From Hymenobacter gummosus (GTDB taxonomy: Bacteria > Bacteroidota > Bacteroidia > Cytophagales > Hymenobacteraceae), in NCBI RefSeq assembly GCF_003970915.1, contig NZ_RXOF01000003.1, positions 248,001 through 312,000 of the forward strand: a DNA stretch of 64,000 nt, given 5' to 3'. Below the pieces are notes generated by a model. It did no database searches. It had not been told where the DNA came from and saw nothing but the letters and a program-made list of their open reading frames with translations. This document shows positions 6,901-14,199 of the stretch, one piece after another (position 1 is the first letter of the stretch; the number at the start of each line of letters is the position of its first letter). The translations under genes and the position numbers were made by a program.

Positions 6901-7201
6901 GGTACAGGGCCACGGCGCAGTTAAGGGCCGTCTGGCCGCCGAAGGCCACCAGAATGCCGTCGGGCTGCTCCTTTTGTATGACGCGTTCCACGAAGTAGGG
7001 CGTCACGGGCAGGAAGTACACGTCGTCGGCAATGTCGTCCGACGTCTGCACGGTGGCAATGTTGGGGTTGATGAGGATGGTGCGGATGCCTTCCTCTTTC
7101 AGCGCCTTGAGGGCCTGCGAACCGGAGTAATCGAACTCACCGGCCTCCCCGATTTTGAGGGCACCGGAACCGAGGATGAGAACTTTCTGTGGTTTTTCCA
7201 T
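3953..7201 (-). CDS. carB: carbamoyl-phosphate synthase large subunit
   Basis: The 1082-residue enzyme uses glutamine-derived ammonia, bicarbonate and two ATP to make carbamoyl phosphate for arginine and pyrimidines. The normal two-half layout is present. The first ATP-grasp half begins with GSGALKIGEAGEFDYSGSQA (residues 11-30). The second begins with LGSGVYRIGSSVEFDWCG (about 555-575). A C-terminal MGS-like regulatory domain follows (about residue 940 on, GYTIYATHGTHSFFAENG). Length is as expected for the family. It works with the small subunit encoded at 8325-9410, separated here by two small membrane-protein genes. Its last codons (FKAQTEPVL stop) are duplicated at 2294-2343. Confidence 0.97.
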   Translation of the reverse strand: MEKPQKVLILGSGALKIGEAGEFDYSGSQALKALKEEGIRTILINPNIATVQTSDDIADDVYFLPVTPYFVERVIQKEQPDGILVAFGGQTALNCAVALYRAGVFEKYNVRVLGTPVQSIIDTEDRDIFKEKLDQIGVLTARSEAVTTMEDALAAAERIGFPIIVRAAFALGGLGSGFANNMDELRTLAQKSFSTSDQILVEESLKGWKEVEYEVVRDQFDNCITVCNMENFDPIGIHTGESIVVAPSQTLSNREYHKLRSIGIKTIRHLGIVGECNIQYALDPHSEEYRVIEVNARLSRSSALASKATGYPLAFVAAKLSLGYSLAELKNSVTQTTSAFFEPSLDYLVVKLPRWDLSKFAGVQRQIGSAMKSVGEVMAIGKTFEEAVQKGLRMLDTGRRGFVANKPEPIDLADLDRLLSEPNEERIFAINEAFQAGYDVERVYELTRIDRWFLQRLYGIYQLSLELGEKRQQGGLDALDTDLLRQAKKSGFSDQQLAVQLLGPAEVKANEMLVRARRKALGVLPVVKQIDTLAAEFPAQTNYLYLTYHGTENDLAPETDKSVVVLGSGVYRIGSSVEFDWCGVNAAQTVNEEGYKSIIINYNPETVSTDYDVSDRLYFEELSYERVMDILDFEAPQGVILSTGGQIPNNIATRLEAAGAPILGTAASRIDEAENRHKFSSIMDELGIAQPRWSELTTMEAIYDFVKQVGFPVLIRPSYVLSGAAMNVVSNPRELEEYLKLAAEVSAEYPVVVSQFIQDAKEIELDAVADKGEIVSYAISEHVEFAGVHSGDATMYYPPQRVYVGTVRKLKVIAEKIAKRFQISGPFNIQFLEKNREIRVIECNLRASRSFPFVSKVSGNNLIKKATKVLLGQHVDRDASELVYDLPFVGVKASQFSFTRLQGADPVLRVDMTSTGEVGCLGDTAEEALLKSLLSVGYRIPEKTVLMSSGPLTSKVALLESAQVLVQRGYTIYATHGTHSFFAENGVPSSLVYWPDELQEPNALTYLRERKIDLVINIPKNTTKGELDNDYKIRRTAVDFNIPLITNARLAKAFIHAFTTLKMQDLSIKSWKEFKAQTEPVL

Positions 7202-7267
7202 TCTAGGAGTGAAGCAACAGCCCTATGCGGGGGTCGTGTTAAAAGTCTTGTTGAAGCTGGCTACAGC

Positions 7268-7666
7268 TTATTCGCTTGCCTGCGCGGCGGCAGTTTTCTT
7301 CGCGCTAAACAGCGTGTCGGTTTTGATGATGTCCCATTTCCCGGCTCGCCGCTTGACCATCCAGAGCTTGATGGTGGCGTCGCCCCGCTCGCCTTGCAGC
7401 AGGAACTGAAAAACGTTCGTGTCTTTCTTGGCTCCGAGCTGCTGCACCTTGAAGTTGGTGCCGCTTATTTCGCCGATGCGGTTGGTGATGCGCGGGGAGT
7501 ATTTGGCCGACTTCATGGCCCGAGCCACCAAGTCGCCCGGCTCCCCGAGCACCGCTTTCAAAATGGTCTTCTGGCCCACGAACTTGCTGAACAAGTACAC
7601 GGCAAGCACCAGGGCGCCAGCTACGATAAACACCCAATTCGGCAGACCTCTACGTTTTTCTGGCAT
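7268..7666 (-). CDS. membrane-anchored protein, possibly Coa1/Tim21-like
   Basis: The 132-residue protein has a basic N-terminus, one membrane helix (about residues 9-28, NWVFIVAGALVLAVYLFSKF) and an exported globular part. The segment GDATIKLWMVKRRAGKWDI near the C-terminus, and the overall size and layout, resemble bacterial proteins annotated as Coa1/Tim21-like (cytochrome oxidase assembly factor 1 domain). That match is from general pattern only. It ends 66 bp before the carB start, on the same strand. No link to arginine metabolism is evident. Confidence 0.6.
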   Translation of the reverse strand: MPEKRRGLPNWVFIVAGALVLAVYLFSKFVGQKTILKAVLGEPGDLVARAMKSAKYSPRITNRIGEISGTNFKVQQLGAKKDTNVFQFLLQGERGDATIKLWMVKRRAGKWDIIKTDTLFSAKKTAAAQASE

Positions 7667-7724
7667 ATGGAAAGTGCGTTTGAGGGGGCGAATTTAGAGG
7701 GTGAGTTTGCGTGTGGTGCAGAAT

Positions 7725-7764
7725 GTCATGCTGAGCTTGTCGAAGCATCTTTACCGCTTCGTTG
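7725..7764 (+). repeat. REP-type repeat, left arm of an inverted pair
   Basis: The sequence begins GTCATGCTGAGCTTGTCGAA. Its inverted counterpart is at 8254-8290, so the two arms bracket the membrane-protein gene at 7772-8194. The same family occurs at 48346-48437 and, in a variant form, at 13407, 57128 and 62784. Confidence 0.8.
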
Positions 7765-7771
7765 GACGCGG

Positions 7772-8194
7772 TTACTTCCCTCTGAACCATATGCCAGTGA
7801 GAACTATCACAGGAGCAATGGTCCAAAACCAGGTAAATACTCTTTTTATTCTCTCATGATGCTGTACCAGCAAACTGACAGGAAATCTGTGCAAGTTTTC
7901 TTGGTTATTTTCTTCATGAAATCCTCTCACCATATCTACCATCAATATTGAAAACTGATTCATTATCGACAGCATGATAATTAGTTGAATCGAATTAGCT
8001 ATAGAGGATAAAATACTTCCCTCGGCATCAGCTGATGGGCTAATATAAGCTCTCATTAGAGCCGCAAAGCCAATCAACAACACAAACGAAAGCACCAACC
8101 CGATTACTAACTGCTTTCTTGTAATCCGTTTGGGGAGAACAAGTAGCATGTAGTAGTTCAAGGCCAGAAATAAGAGGTAGAAAACTATGTTCAT
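7772..8194 (-). CDS. small multi-pass membrane protein of unknown function
   Basis: The 140-residue protein has about four hydrophobic helices: residues 3-19, 28-48, 65-85 and about 118-136. Charged loops contain HEENNQENLHRF. No family was recognised. GC content is clearly lower than in the flanking arginine genes, and inverted REP arms lie at 7725-7764 and 8254-8290. This suggests a later insertion between carA and the carB part of the operon. The direction matches the operon, so it may be co-transcribed. Confidence 0.6.
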   Translation of the reverse strand: MNIVFYLLFLALNYYMLLVLPKRITRKQLVIGLVLSFVLLIGFAALMRAYISPSADAEGSILSSIANSIQLIIMLSIMNQFSILMVDMVRGFHEENNQENLHRFPVSLLVQHHERIKRVFTWFWTIAPVIVLTGIWFRGK

Positions 8195-8253
8195 TGAGTT
8201 TCAAACAACGTTTCTACCTTTTCTAATTTCAGTTGCAATTCTGAATTGCATGG

Positions 8254-8290
8254 CGAAGCGGTAGAGATGCTTCGACAAGCTCAGCATGAC
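8254..8290 (-). repeat. REP-type repeat, right arm of an inverted pair
   Basis: This is the reverse complement of the arm at 7725-7764, ending ...CAAGCTCAGCATGAC. It lies just downstream of carA (stop at 8325 on the minus strand) and may form a stem in read-through transcripts. Confidence 0.8.
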
Positions 8291-8324
8291 GTTCTTTTTC
8301 GTCGTGCTGAGGTTGGTCGTTCGG

Positions 8325-9410
8325 CTACTTGCCAGCCTTGTACTTCTCTACCTCGTCCAGGAACTGGTCGAAGAGAAACTCCGTGTCCTGGGGGCCGCCG
8401 GCGGCTTCGGGGTGAAACTGGGTGGAGAAGAAGGGCTTGGTTTTGTGCTTGATGCCTTCGCAGGTGCCATCGTTGAGGTTCTCGAACAGCATGTCCCACT
8501 CGGCGGGCAGCGTCTTGGTGTCCACCGCGAAGCCGTGGTTCTGGCTGGTGATGTAGCTGCGCTGGGTGCCGGTGAGCTTCACGGGCTGGTTGTGGCTGCG
8601 GTGGCCGTACTTGAGCTTGAACGTGTCGCCGCCGGCCGCGAGGCCCATGAGCTGGGAGCCCAGGCAGATGCCGAAGATGGGCTTGTCCTGCTGCAGGGCT
8701 TTTTGCAGGTGCTCGATGGTGGGCACGCACATTTTCGGGTCGCCGGGGCCGTTGCTCAGGAACAGGCCGTCGTAGTCGAGCTGGGTGAAGTCGTAGTCCC
8801 AGGGCACGCGGATGAGCTCCACGTCGCGCTCCAGGAAGCAGCGGATGATGTTGGTCTTGGTGCCGCAGTCCACCAGCACGATTTTGTGTTGGCCGGTGCC
8901 GTAGTGCTGCACGCCGTCGGGGCTCACCTGCGCCACCAGGTTGTCCTGGTTGGGGTCGTGCAGGGGCACGTCCTGCTCGGCCACGATTTTGCCCAGCATG
9001 GCGCCCTTCTCGCGCAGCTTCTTGGTGAGCATGCGCGTGTCCACGCCGTAGATGCCGGGGATGTTGTACTCGGCCAGCCACTCGCCCAGGCTCTTGGCGG
9101 CGTGCCAGTGGCTGTGCTCCTCGGAGTAGTAGTTGACCACCAGGCCGGCCACGTGAATCTTGTCCGACTCGAAAATCTTGGAAATCGACTCGTACAGCTC
9201 CTCGCCCGGCACGCCGTAGTTGCCCACGATGGGGTAGGTCAGCACCAGGATCTGCCCGGCGAAGGACGGGTCGGTGAGGTTTTCGGGGTAGCCGGTCATG
9301 GCCGTGCTGAACACCACCTCGCCCGCGGCCGAGGTGAAGGCGCCGAAAGATTGGCCCTCGATTTCGGTGCCGTCTTCCAGCACCAGCTTCACCGATTTAG
9401 CGTTTTCCAC
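8325..9410 (-). CDS. carA: carbamoyl-phosphate synthase small (glutaminase) subunit
   Basis: The product releases ammonia from glutamine and passes it to CarB. An N-terminal CPSase small-chain domain begins KSVKLVLEDGTEIEGQSFG. The class I glutamine amidotransferase domain follows, with the nucleophile in FGICLGSQLMGLA and the catalytic His-Glu in FHPEAAGGPQDTEFLF. The frame is open far upstream because a palindromic repeat is open there, but that part is not CarA-like. The best start is GTG at 9410 (VENAKSVKL), giving 361 residues, normal for CarA. No ATG fits. The neighbours argD and carB support the assignment; the GTG start is inferred. Confidence 0.93.
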   Translation of the reverse strand: MENAKSVKLVLEDGTEIEGQSFGAFTSAAGEVVFSTAMTGYPENLTDPSFAGQILVLTYPIVGNYGVPGEELYESISKIFESDKIHVAGLVVNYYSEEHSHWHAAKSLGEWLAEYNIPGIYGVDTRMLTKKLREKGAMLGKIVAEQDVPLHDPNQDNLVAQVSPDGVQHYGTGQHKIVLVDCGTKTNIIRCFLERDVELIRVPWDYDFTQLDYDGLFLSNGPGDPKMCVPTIEHLQKALQQDKPIFGICLGSQLMGLAAGGDTFKLKYGHRSHNQPVKLTGTQRSYITSQNHGFAVDTKTLPAEWDMLFENLNDGTCEGIKHKTKPFFSTQFHPEAAGGPQDTEFLFDQFLDEVEKYKAGK

Positions 9411-9452
9411 TCTGTTTTGCGAAAAAGGGTTTACTCTGTTGATTTTCTGCGG

Positions 9453-9569
9453 GGACCTCACCCCCCGGCCCCCTCTCCAAAAGAGAGGGGGAGCCAGACG
9501 ACAGTGACGAGGCCGTTGTTTGTCAGAACGCACCCCTCTCTTTTGGAGAGGGGCCGGGGGGTGAGGTCC
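9453..9569. repeat. inverted REP-type element between carA and argD
   Basis: Two long GC-rich arms (CCTCACCCCCCGGCCCCCTC and its inverse) face each other over about 30 bp, and each arm is itself a hairpin around an AAAAGAGAGG-type centre. The same family recurs at 11041, 35086, 49621, 52350, 55780, 58532 and 62271. The rest of the 9411-9891 gap holds no gene that I can support. Confidence 0.85.
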
Positions 9570-9891
9570 GAACCGCCCGGATACAATTTCGGCTGGAACA
9601 GAACCAAACAGTAGGGGTCTATTCCAGCCGAACGAGGGTAACCAAACGGGAGCGAACGAAGGTAGATCAATCGGTCCCGCGCCCGGCCGCTCCCAGATGC
9701 CAGGCATCGGGAAATCGGGCGGGCAGGCCTGCTGGAAGAAAGGGGATTGGGTGGCCGTGCTTTCGGGGAAAGAACCGGCCAGGGGCTGCGCAATTAGTTG
9801 AAACGGCAGCGTGCAGCTGATCAGAAGGTGAGCGTTGCTCGTGAACCTTGTGGTGCCACTCATTAAGGCCGCAAGTTAGGCCACAAACCGC

Positions 9892-11031
9892 TTAACTCCT
9901 TACTTCCGCCGGAATAATTGCGTACAGCGCCCGCAAAAACTGGTCGACTTCCTCGCGCTTGATGTTCAGCGGCGGCAGCAGGCGCAGCACTCCGGGGTCG
10001 GAGGCGTTGCCGACGAAGATGTGGTACTCCGTCAGCAGCTTGTCGCGCAGGTCCTTGATGGGGAAGTCGTATTTGATGCCCACCATCAGGCCGCGGCCGC
10101 GCACTTCCTGGGCGCCGGCGTTGGCCAGCAGCTCCTGGCGCAGGTACTCGCCCATTTCCGCGGCGTGGGTTAGCAGGTTTTCCTGCTCGATGACTTCCAG
10201 CACGGCCAGCGCGGCGGCGCAGGCCAGGTGGTTGCCGCCGAAGGTGGTGCCCAGCAGCCCGTACGAGGCCTGAAATTCCGGCGCAATCAGGATGCCGCCG
10301 ATGGGGAAGCCGTTGCCCATGCCCTTGGCCACCGAGATGATGCCCGGCCGCACGCCGGCGTGCTGGTGGGCGAAGAACTTGCCGCTGCGCCCGTAGCCGC
10401 TCTGCACCTCGTCGGCAATAAGCACCGCGCCGTACTGCCGGCACAGCTGCTCCAGCCCCTGCAGAAACTCATCCGAGGGCATGATGATGCCACCCACGCC
10501 CTGAATCGGCTCGATGATGACGGCGCAGGTTTTGTCGCCCTGCAGCACGTGCTCCACTTCGGCCAAATCGTAGGGCAGGAAGCTGATCTGGTGCCCGGCG
10601 TTGAAGGGCGCCACGATTTTCTGGTTGTCGGTGGCCGCTACCGCGCCCGAGGTGCGGCCGTGGAAAGCGCCTTTGAACGCAATGACGTGGCTCTTACCGG
10701 TGTGGAAGGAAGCCAGCTTCAGCGCATTCTCGTTGGCCTCGGCCCCGGAGTTGCACAAGAACAGCGCGTAATCCGCGTAGCCCGACACCGCGCCCAGCTT
10801 CCGGGCCAGCTCGCGCTGAATCGGGATGTGCACCGAGTTCGAGTAGAACCCGATTTTCTGCACCTGCTCGGTGATGCGCTGCACGTAGTGCGGGTGCGAG
10901 TGGCCGATGCTAATCACGGCGTGGCCGCCGTAGAAGTCGAGGTACTGCTGCCCCCGGTCGTCCCAGAGCTGGGCCCCGAGGGCGCGCACCGGCGTGATGT
11001 CGTTGAGCGGATAGACGTTGAAAAGCTCCAT
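9892..11031 (-). CDS. argD: acetylornithine/succinylornithine aminotransferase
   Basis: The 379-residue class III pyridoxal-phosphate aminotransferase converts an N-acylglutamate semialdehyde to N-acylornithine with glutamate as amino donor. NSGAEANE (residues 94-101) is the cofactor phosphate loop, LIADEVQSGYGRSG (about 204-217) holds the cofactor-binding Asp, and SVAKGMGNGFPIGG carries the Schiff-base Lys236. Length is normal. It lies between argC (upstream, across a 130-bp palindromic element) and carA on the same strand. The Bacteroidota pathway may use succinylated rather than acetylated substrates. Confidence 0.95.
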   Translation of the reverse strand: MELFNVYPLNDITPVRALGAQLWDDRGQQYLDFYGGHAVISIGHSHPHYVQRITEQVQKIGFYSNSVHIPIQRELARKLGAVSGYADYALFLCNSGAEANENALKLASFHTGKSHVIAFKGAFHGRTSGAVAATDNQKIVAPFNAGHQISFLPYDLAEVEHVLQGDKTCAVIIEPIQGVGGIIMPSDEFLQGLEQLCRQYGAVLIADEVQSGYGRSGKFFAHQHAGVRPGIISVAKGMGNGFPIGGILIAPEFQASYGLLGTTFGGNHLACAAALAVLEVIEQENLLTHAAEMGEYLRQELLANAGAQEVRGRGLMVGIKYDFPIKDLRDKLLTEYHIFVGNASDPGVLRLLPPLNIKREEVDQFLRALYAIIPAEVRS

Positions 11032-11040
11032 TTCTTTGAT

Positions 11041-11163
11041 TACCCCACCCCCGGCCCCTCCCCTCTGGGAGAGGGGTGCGTTCTGGAGTATTGGGCTTTT
11101 GAGTTTGAAAAATTCGTTGTTCCCGTGGCTCCTCTCTCCCGGAGGGGAGGGGTCGGGGGTGGG
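11041..11163. repeat. inverted REP-type element between argC and argD
   Basis: A left arm (ACCCCACCCCCGGCCCCTCC) and its inverse at the right end each hold a small hairpin. The element fills almost the whole argC-argD gap, so it must be transcribed with the operon and would form a strong RNA structure. Confidence 0.85.
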
Positions 11164-11165
11164 GT

Positions 11166-12146
11166 TTAGAACAGCACCGACTTAAGATTCAAACCCGTCG
11201 TTTCGGGTAGGCCGAAGAGCAGGTTCATGTTCTGGATGGCCTGGCCCGAAGCGCCCTTCACCAGGTTGTCGATAACCGAGGTGATGAGCAGCTGCTTGCC
11301 GAATTTCTGCACGTGCAGCAGGCACTTGTTAGTATTAACCACCTGCTTCAGGTGCACCTCCGCGTCCGACACCGTGGTAAACGCCGCGTCGGCGTAGAAC
11401 TCCTTATATAGTGCCCGCGCCTCGTCCTGCGTCAAATCCGAAGGCGTGTAGACCGTGGCGAAGATGCCGCGGGTGAAGTTGCCGCGGTACGGGATGAAGT
11501 GCATTTCGCTTTCCAGCTCCGGCTGCAGCTGCGTCAGGCTCTCCCCTATTTCGCCCAGGTGCTGGTGCGTGAAGGGCTTGTAGATGGACACGTTGCTGCT
11601 GCGCCAGGAGAAGTGCACCGTTTCCGAGAGGCTCTGCCCCGCGCCCGTCGAGCCGGTAATGGCCGATACGTGCACGTCCTCCGTCAGCTTGCCGGCCTGG
11701 GCCAGCGGCAGCAACGCCAGCTGAATGGCCGTGGCAAAGCAGCCAGGGTTGGCAATGCTCTGCGCCTGCTGAATGCGCGCCCGATTTAGTTCCGGCAGCC
11801 CGTACACGAACTCGCGGTCCTGAAACTCCCGGTCGGCGCCCAGGCGGAAGTCGTTGCTAAGGTCGATGACGTGGGTGGTTTCCGGCAGCGGGTTCTTTTC
11901 CAGAAACGTCCGCGAGTTGCCGTGCCCCAGGCAGAGGAACACCACGTCCTCATCACCCGCCAGCGCGGCGGCAAAGCGCAAGTCCGTCTCGCCCACCAAA
12001 TCGTCGTGCACCTGGTACACCGGGCTGCCGGCGCTGGAGGAGGAGACAATGGCGCCCAGTTCCACAAACTCGTGGTGGAGCAGAATGCGAATCAGTTCGC
12101 CCGCCGTGTAGCCGGCCCCGCCGACGATGCCAACCTTAATTTTCAT
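11166..12146 (-). CDS. argC: N-acyl-gamma-glutamyl-phosphate reductase
   Basis: The 326-residue enzyme reduces N-acylglutamyl phosphate to the semialdehyde with NADPH. The nucleotide-binding glycine loop is GIVGGAGYTAGE (residues 6-17), and the catalytic cysteine is Cys136 in NPGCFATAIQLALLPL. The later GSTGAGQSLSE stretch is the usual substrate loop. The start overlaps the end of argG by 11 bp, indicating translational coupling. It uses the product of the argB kinase encoded on the other strand at 15460. Confidence 0.96.
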   Translation of the reverse strand: MKIKVGIVGGAGYTAGELIRILLHHEFVELGAIVSSSSAGSPVYQVHDDLVGETDLRFAAALAGDEDVVFLCLGHGNSRTFLEKNPLPETTHVIDLSNDFRLGADREFQDREFVYGLPELNRARIQQAQSIANPGCFATAIQLALLPLAQAGKLTEDVHVSAITGSTGAGQSLSETVHFSWRSSNVSIYKPFTHQHLGEIGESLTQLQPELESEMHFIPYRGNFTRGIFATVYTPSDLTQDEARALYKEFYADAAFTTVSDAEVHLKQVVNTNKCLLHVQKFGKQLLITSVIDNLVKGASGQAIQNMNLLFGLPETTGLNLKSVLF

Positions 12147-13329
12147 CGTTGAAAGAGGAGTGAATGCGCAACTGGTTGCTGAAAATCTTGATGAAGCCCT
12201 TCGCGTCGCGCGAGTCCCAGGCGTTGTTCTCCTCGCCGTAGGTGGCCACCTTCGACTGCATCATATCGAACTGCGACTCGATGCCTAGTAGCTCAAACTG
12301 ATAGGGCTTCAGCGACACGTACACCGTGCCCGACACCCGCTCCTGCGACGACTCCAAAAAGGCTTCCATGTCGCGCATCACCGGGTCGAGGTACTGGGCC
12401 TCGTGCAGCAGCGTGCCGTACCAGCCCGCGATGTAGTCCTTGTGCAGCAGCTGCCAGCGCGACAGCACGTGTTTTTCCAGTAAGTGGTGCCCCTTGATGA
12501 GGATGAGCGGCGCCGGGGCCTCGAAACCCACGCGGCCCTTGATGCCCAGGATGGTGTCGCCCACGTGGGTGTCGCGGCCGATGGCGTACTGCCCGGCCAG
12601 CTCGTTCAGGGCCACGATGAGGTCCACCGGCTTCATCTGCTCGCCGTTCAGGGCCACCGGCTCCCCTTGCTCGAAGGTGATGCTGATTTCCTGCGGCTCG
12701 TGCTTGCTCAACTGGGTCGGCCAGGCCGACTCGGGCAGGCCCTGGCGCGAGGTCAGCGTCTCGACGCCGCCCACGCTGGTGCCCCAGATGCCCTTGTTGA
12801 TGGAGTATTTGGCTTTTTCCCAGCTCATTTCCACCCCGTTCTGTTGCAGGTACTCGATTTCCTGCTGGCGCGAGAGGCGCAGGTCGCGGATGGGCGTCAG
12901 GATTTCGGTGTTGGGCGAAATCACCGAGAAGGCCACGTCGAAGCGCACCTGGTCGTTGCCGGCGCCGGTGCTGCCGTGGGCAATGTAGTCGGCCTTATTC
13001 TCGCGGGCGTACTCGGCCAGCGCCAGGCTCTGAAACATGCGCTCCGCGCTGACGCTCAGCGGGTAGGTGTCGTTCTTCAGAATATTTCCCGCCAGCAGGT
13101 AGCGCAGGCACTGCTGGTAGAACCGCTCGGTGACGTCGATAACCTCGTGGCGCTTGGAGCCCATTTCGTAGGCGCGCTTTTCGATGCCGGCCAGCTCCTC
13201 CTGGGAGAAGCCGCCCGAGTTGACGATGACCGTGTGGACTTCCAGCCCTAGTTCGCGCGTCAGATACACGACGCAGTAGGACGTATCCAAGCCGCCGCTA
13301 TAGGCGAGAACTACCTTTTTTTGGGACAT
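12136..13329 (-). CDS. argG: argininosuccinate synthase
   Basis: The 397-residue enzyme joins citrulline and aspartate using ATP. The N-terminal PP-loop ATP site reads LAYSGGLDTSYCVVYL (residues 8-23), and the GSTGAGNDQVRFDVAF segment is typical of the citrulline/aspartate site. Length matches the family. It overlaps argC by 11 bp. A 240-bp gap containing a REP-type repeat separates it from the GNAT gene upstream. Its product is cleaved by ArgH, encoded at 18050. Confidence 0.97.
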   Translation of the reverse strand: MSQKKVVLAYSGGLDTSYCVVYLTRELGLEVHTVIVNSGGFSQEELAGIEKRAYEMGSKRHEVIDVTERFYQQCLRYLLAGNILKNDTYPLSVSAERMFQSLALAEYARENKADYIAHGSTGAGNDQVRFDVAFSVISPNTEILTPIRDLRLSRQQEIEYLQQNGVEMSWEKAKYSINKGIWGTSVGGVETLTSRQGLPESAWPTQLSKHEPQEISITFEQGEPVALNGEQMKPVDLIVALNELAGQYAIGRDTHVGDTILGIKGRVGFEAPAPLILIKGHHLLEKHVLSRWQLLHKDYIAGWYGTLLHEAQYLDPVMRDMEAFLESSQERVSGTVYVSLKPYQFELLGIESQFDMMQSKVATYGEENNAWDSRDAKGFIKIFSNQLRIHSSFNDEN

Positions 13330-13406
13330 GAGACTGTGAGAGGGTTCTTAAGAGAGTGTGCGTTGTTGGGTCGGGCGTCGTGGCTTGATCCGAACGACAC
13401 CGCTAG

Positions 13407-13544
13407 AACGTCATGTCGAGCTTGTCGAGACATCTCGCGTACTGATGCCCGATAGTAGAATCCTCGTTCAACGAGAAGATTACTATCCAGCGAGATTGGC
13501 TTGCGCCTTCCTTTGGTTCCTCGGCTGCGCTCGGAATGACGTTC
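13407..13544. repeat. REP-type element between GNAT gene and argG
   Basis: The left arm starts AACGTCATGTCGAGCTTGTC. The right arm ends in a related but not identical inverse (CTCGGAATGACGTT). The middle holds the GATAGTAGAAT / ATTACTATC element also seen at 48346, 57128 and 62784. Confidence 0.7.
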
Positions 13545-13566
13545 AGTTTTGAACGCCAGAGGCGCT

Positions 13567-14199
13567 TTAGATGCTGAAGTTCGAATTCGGCGCCACGGCC
13601 GGTTCTTCCGAGCCGGGCGCGTCCTTGGGCTTGTCGAGGAAATCGATGGTAGCCTGGGCCTGCTGCCCGTACTCGTCGTTGAGGTTGTCGTAGACCATAC
13701 CGGTGCATAGGCACATGCGGCGCTGGTTTTCCTCCAGGATTGGGTAGTACTTGCAGGAGGAGCAGCCTTTCCAGAAGTCGTCCGACTGCGTCAGCTCGGG
13801 GAAAGCGACGGGGCGGTAGCCCAGGTCGGTGTTCATCTTCATCACCGGCCCGGAGGTGGTGATGCCGAACAGCTTGGCCTGCGGAAACTTCGTGCGCGAG
13901 AGTTTAAACACCGCGTGCTTGATAGCGCGGCCCAGCCCCTCCTTGCGCATCTGGGTATTGACAATCAGCCCCGAGTTGACGACGAATTTCTCGTCCTCAA
14001 ACGTCTCGATGTAGCAGAACCCGGCCAGCTGGTCGTCGAGGAAGGCAATGATGGCATTGCCCATTTCCATCTTCTTGGTCAGGTATTTAGGGTCGCGCTT
14101 GGCAATGCCCACGCCGCGCTGCTTGGCCGATTCCTCGTACCATTGGCAAAGCGTGTCCACGTACTGCACATCGGCAGCATTAGCAACTCGGAGGATCAT
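13567..14199 (-). CDS. GNAT N-acetyltransferase, probable N-acylglutamate synthase
   Basis: The 210-residue protein starts at the ATG at 14199 (MILRVANAADVQYV), where the GNAT fold begins; an upstream ATG would add 11 unlikely residues. The acyl-CoA site appears as MRKEGLGRAIKHAVFKL, the R/Q-x-x-G-x-G/A loop of GNAT enzymes. A Cys-rich tail (CSSCKYYPILEENQRRMCLC) is unusual and could bind metal. As first gene of the arginine operon, and with no classical argA or argJ in view, it is the best candidate for acylating glutamate (acetyl- or succinyl-CoA). Similar GNAT proteins head arginine clusters in other Bacteroidota. Activity is inferred from position. Confidence 0.75.
   Translation of the reverse strand: MILRVANAADVQYVDTLCQWYEESAKQRGVGIAKRDPKYLTKKMEMGNAIIAFLDDQLAGFCYIETFEDEKFVVNSGLIVNTQMRKEGLGRAIKHAVFKLSRTKFPQAKLFGITTSGPVMKMNTDLGYRPVAFPELTQSDDFWKGCSSCKYYPILEENQRRMCLCTGMVYDNLNDEYGQQAQATIDFLDKPKDAPGSEEPAVAPNSNFSI

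Noticed and set aside
9411..9863. N-terminal extension of CarA by about 150 residues
   Set aside because: The extra part is translated REP palindrome and non-conserved sequence; CarA begins at VENAKSVKL with a GTG start and normal length.
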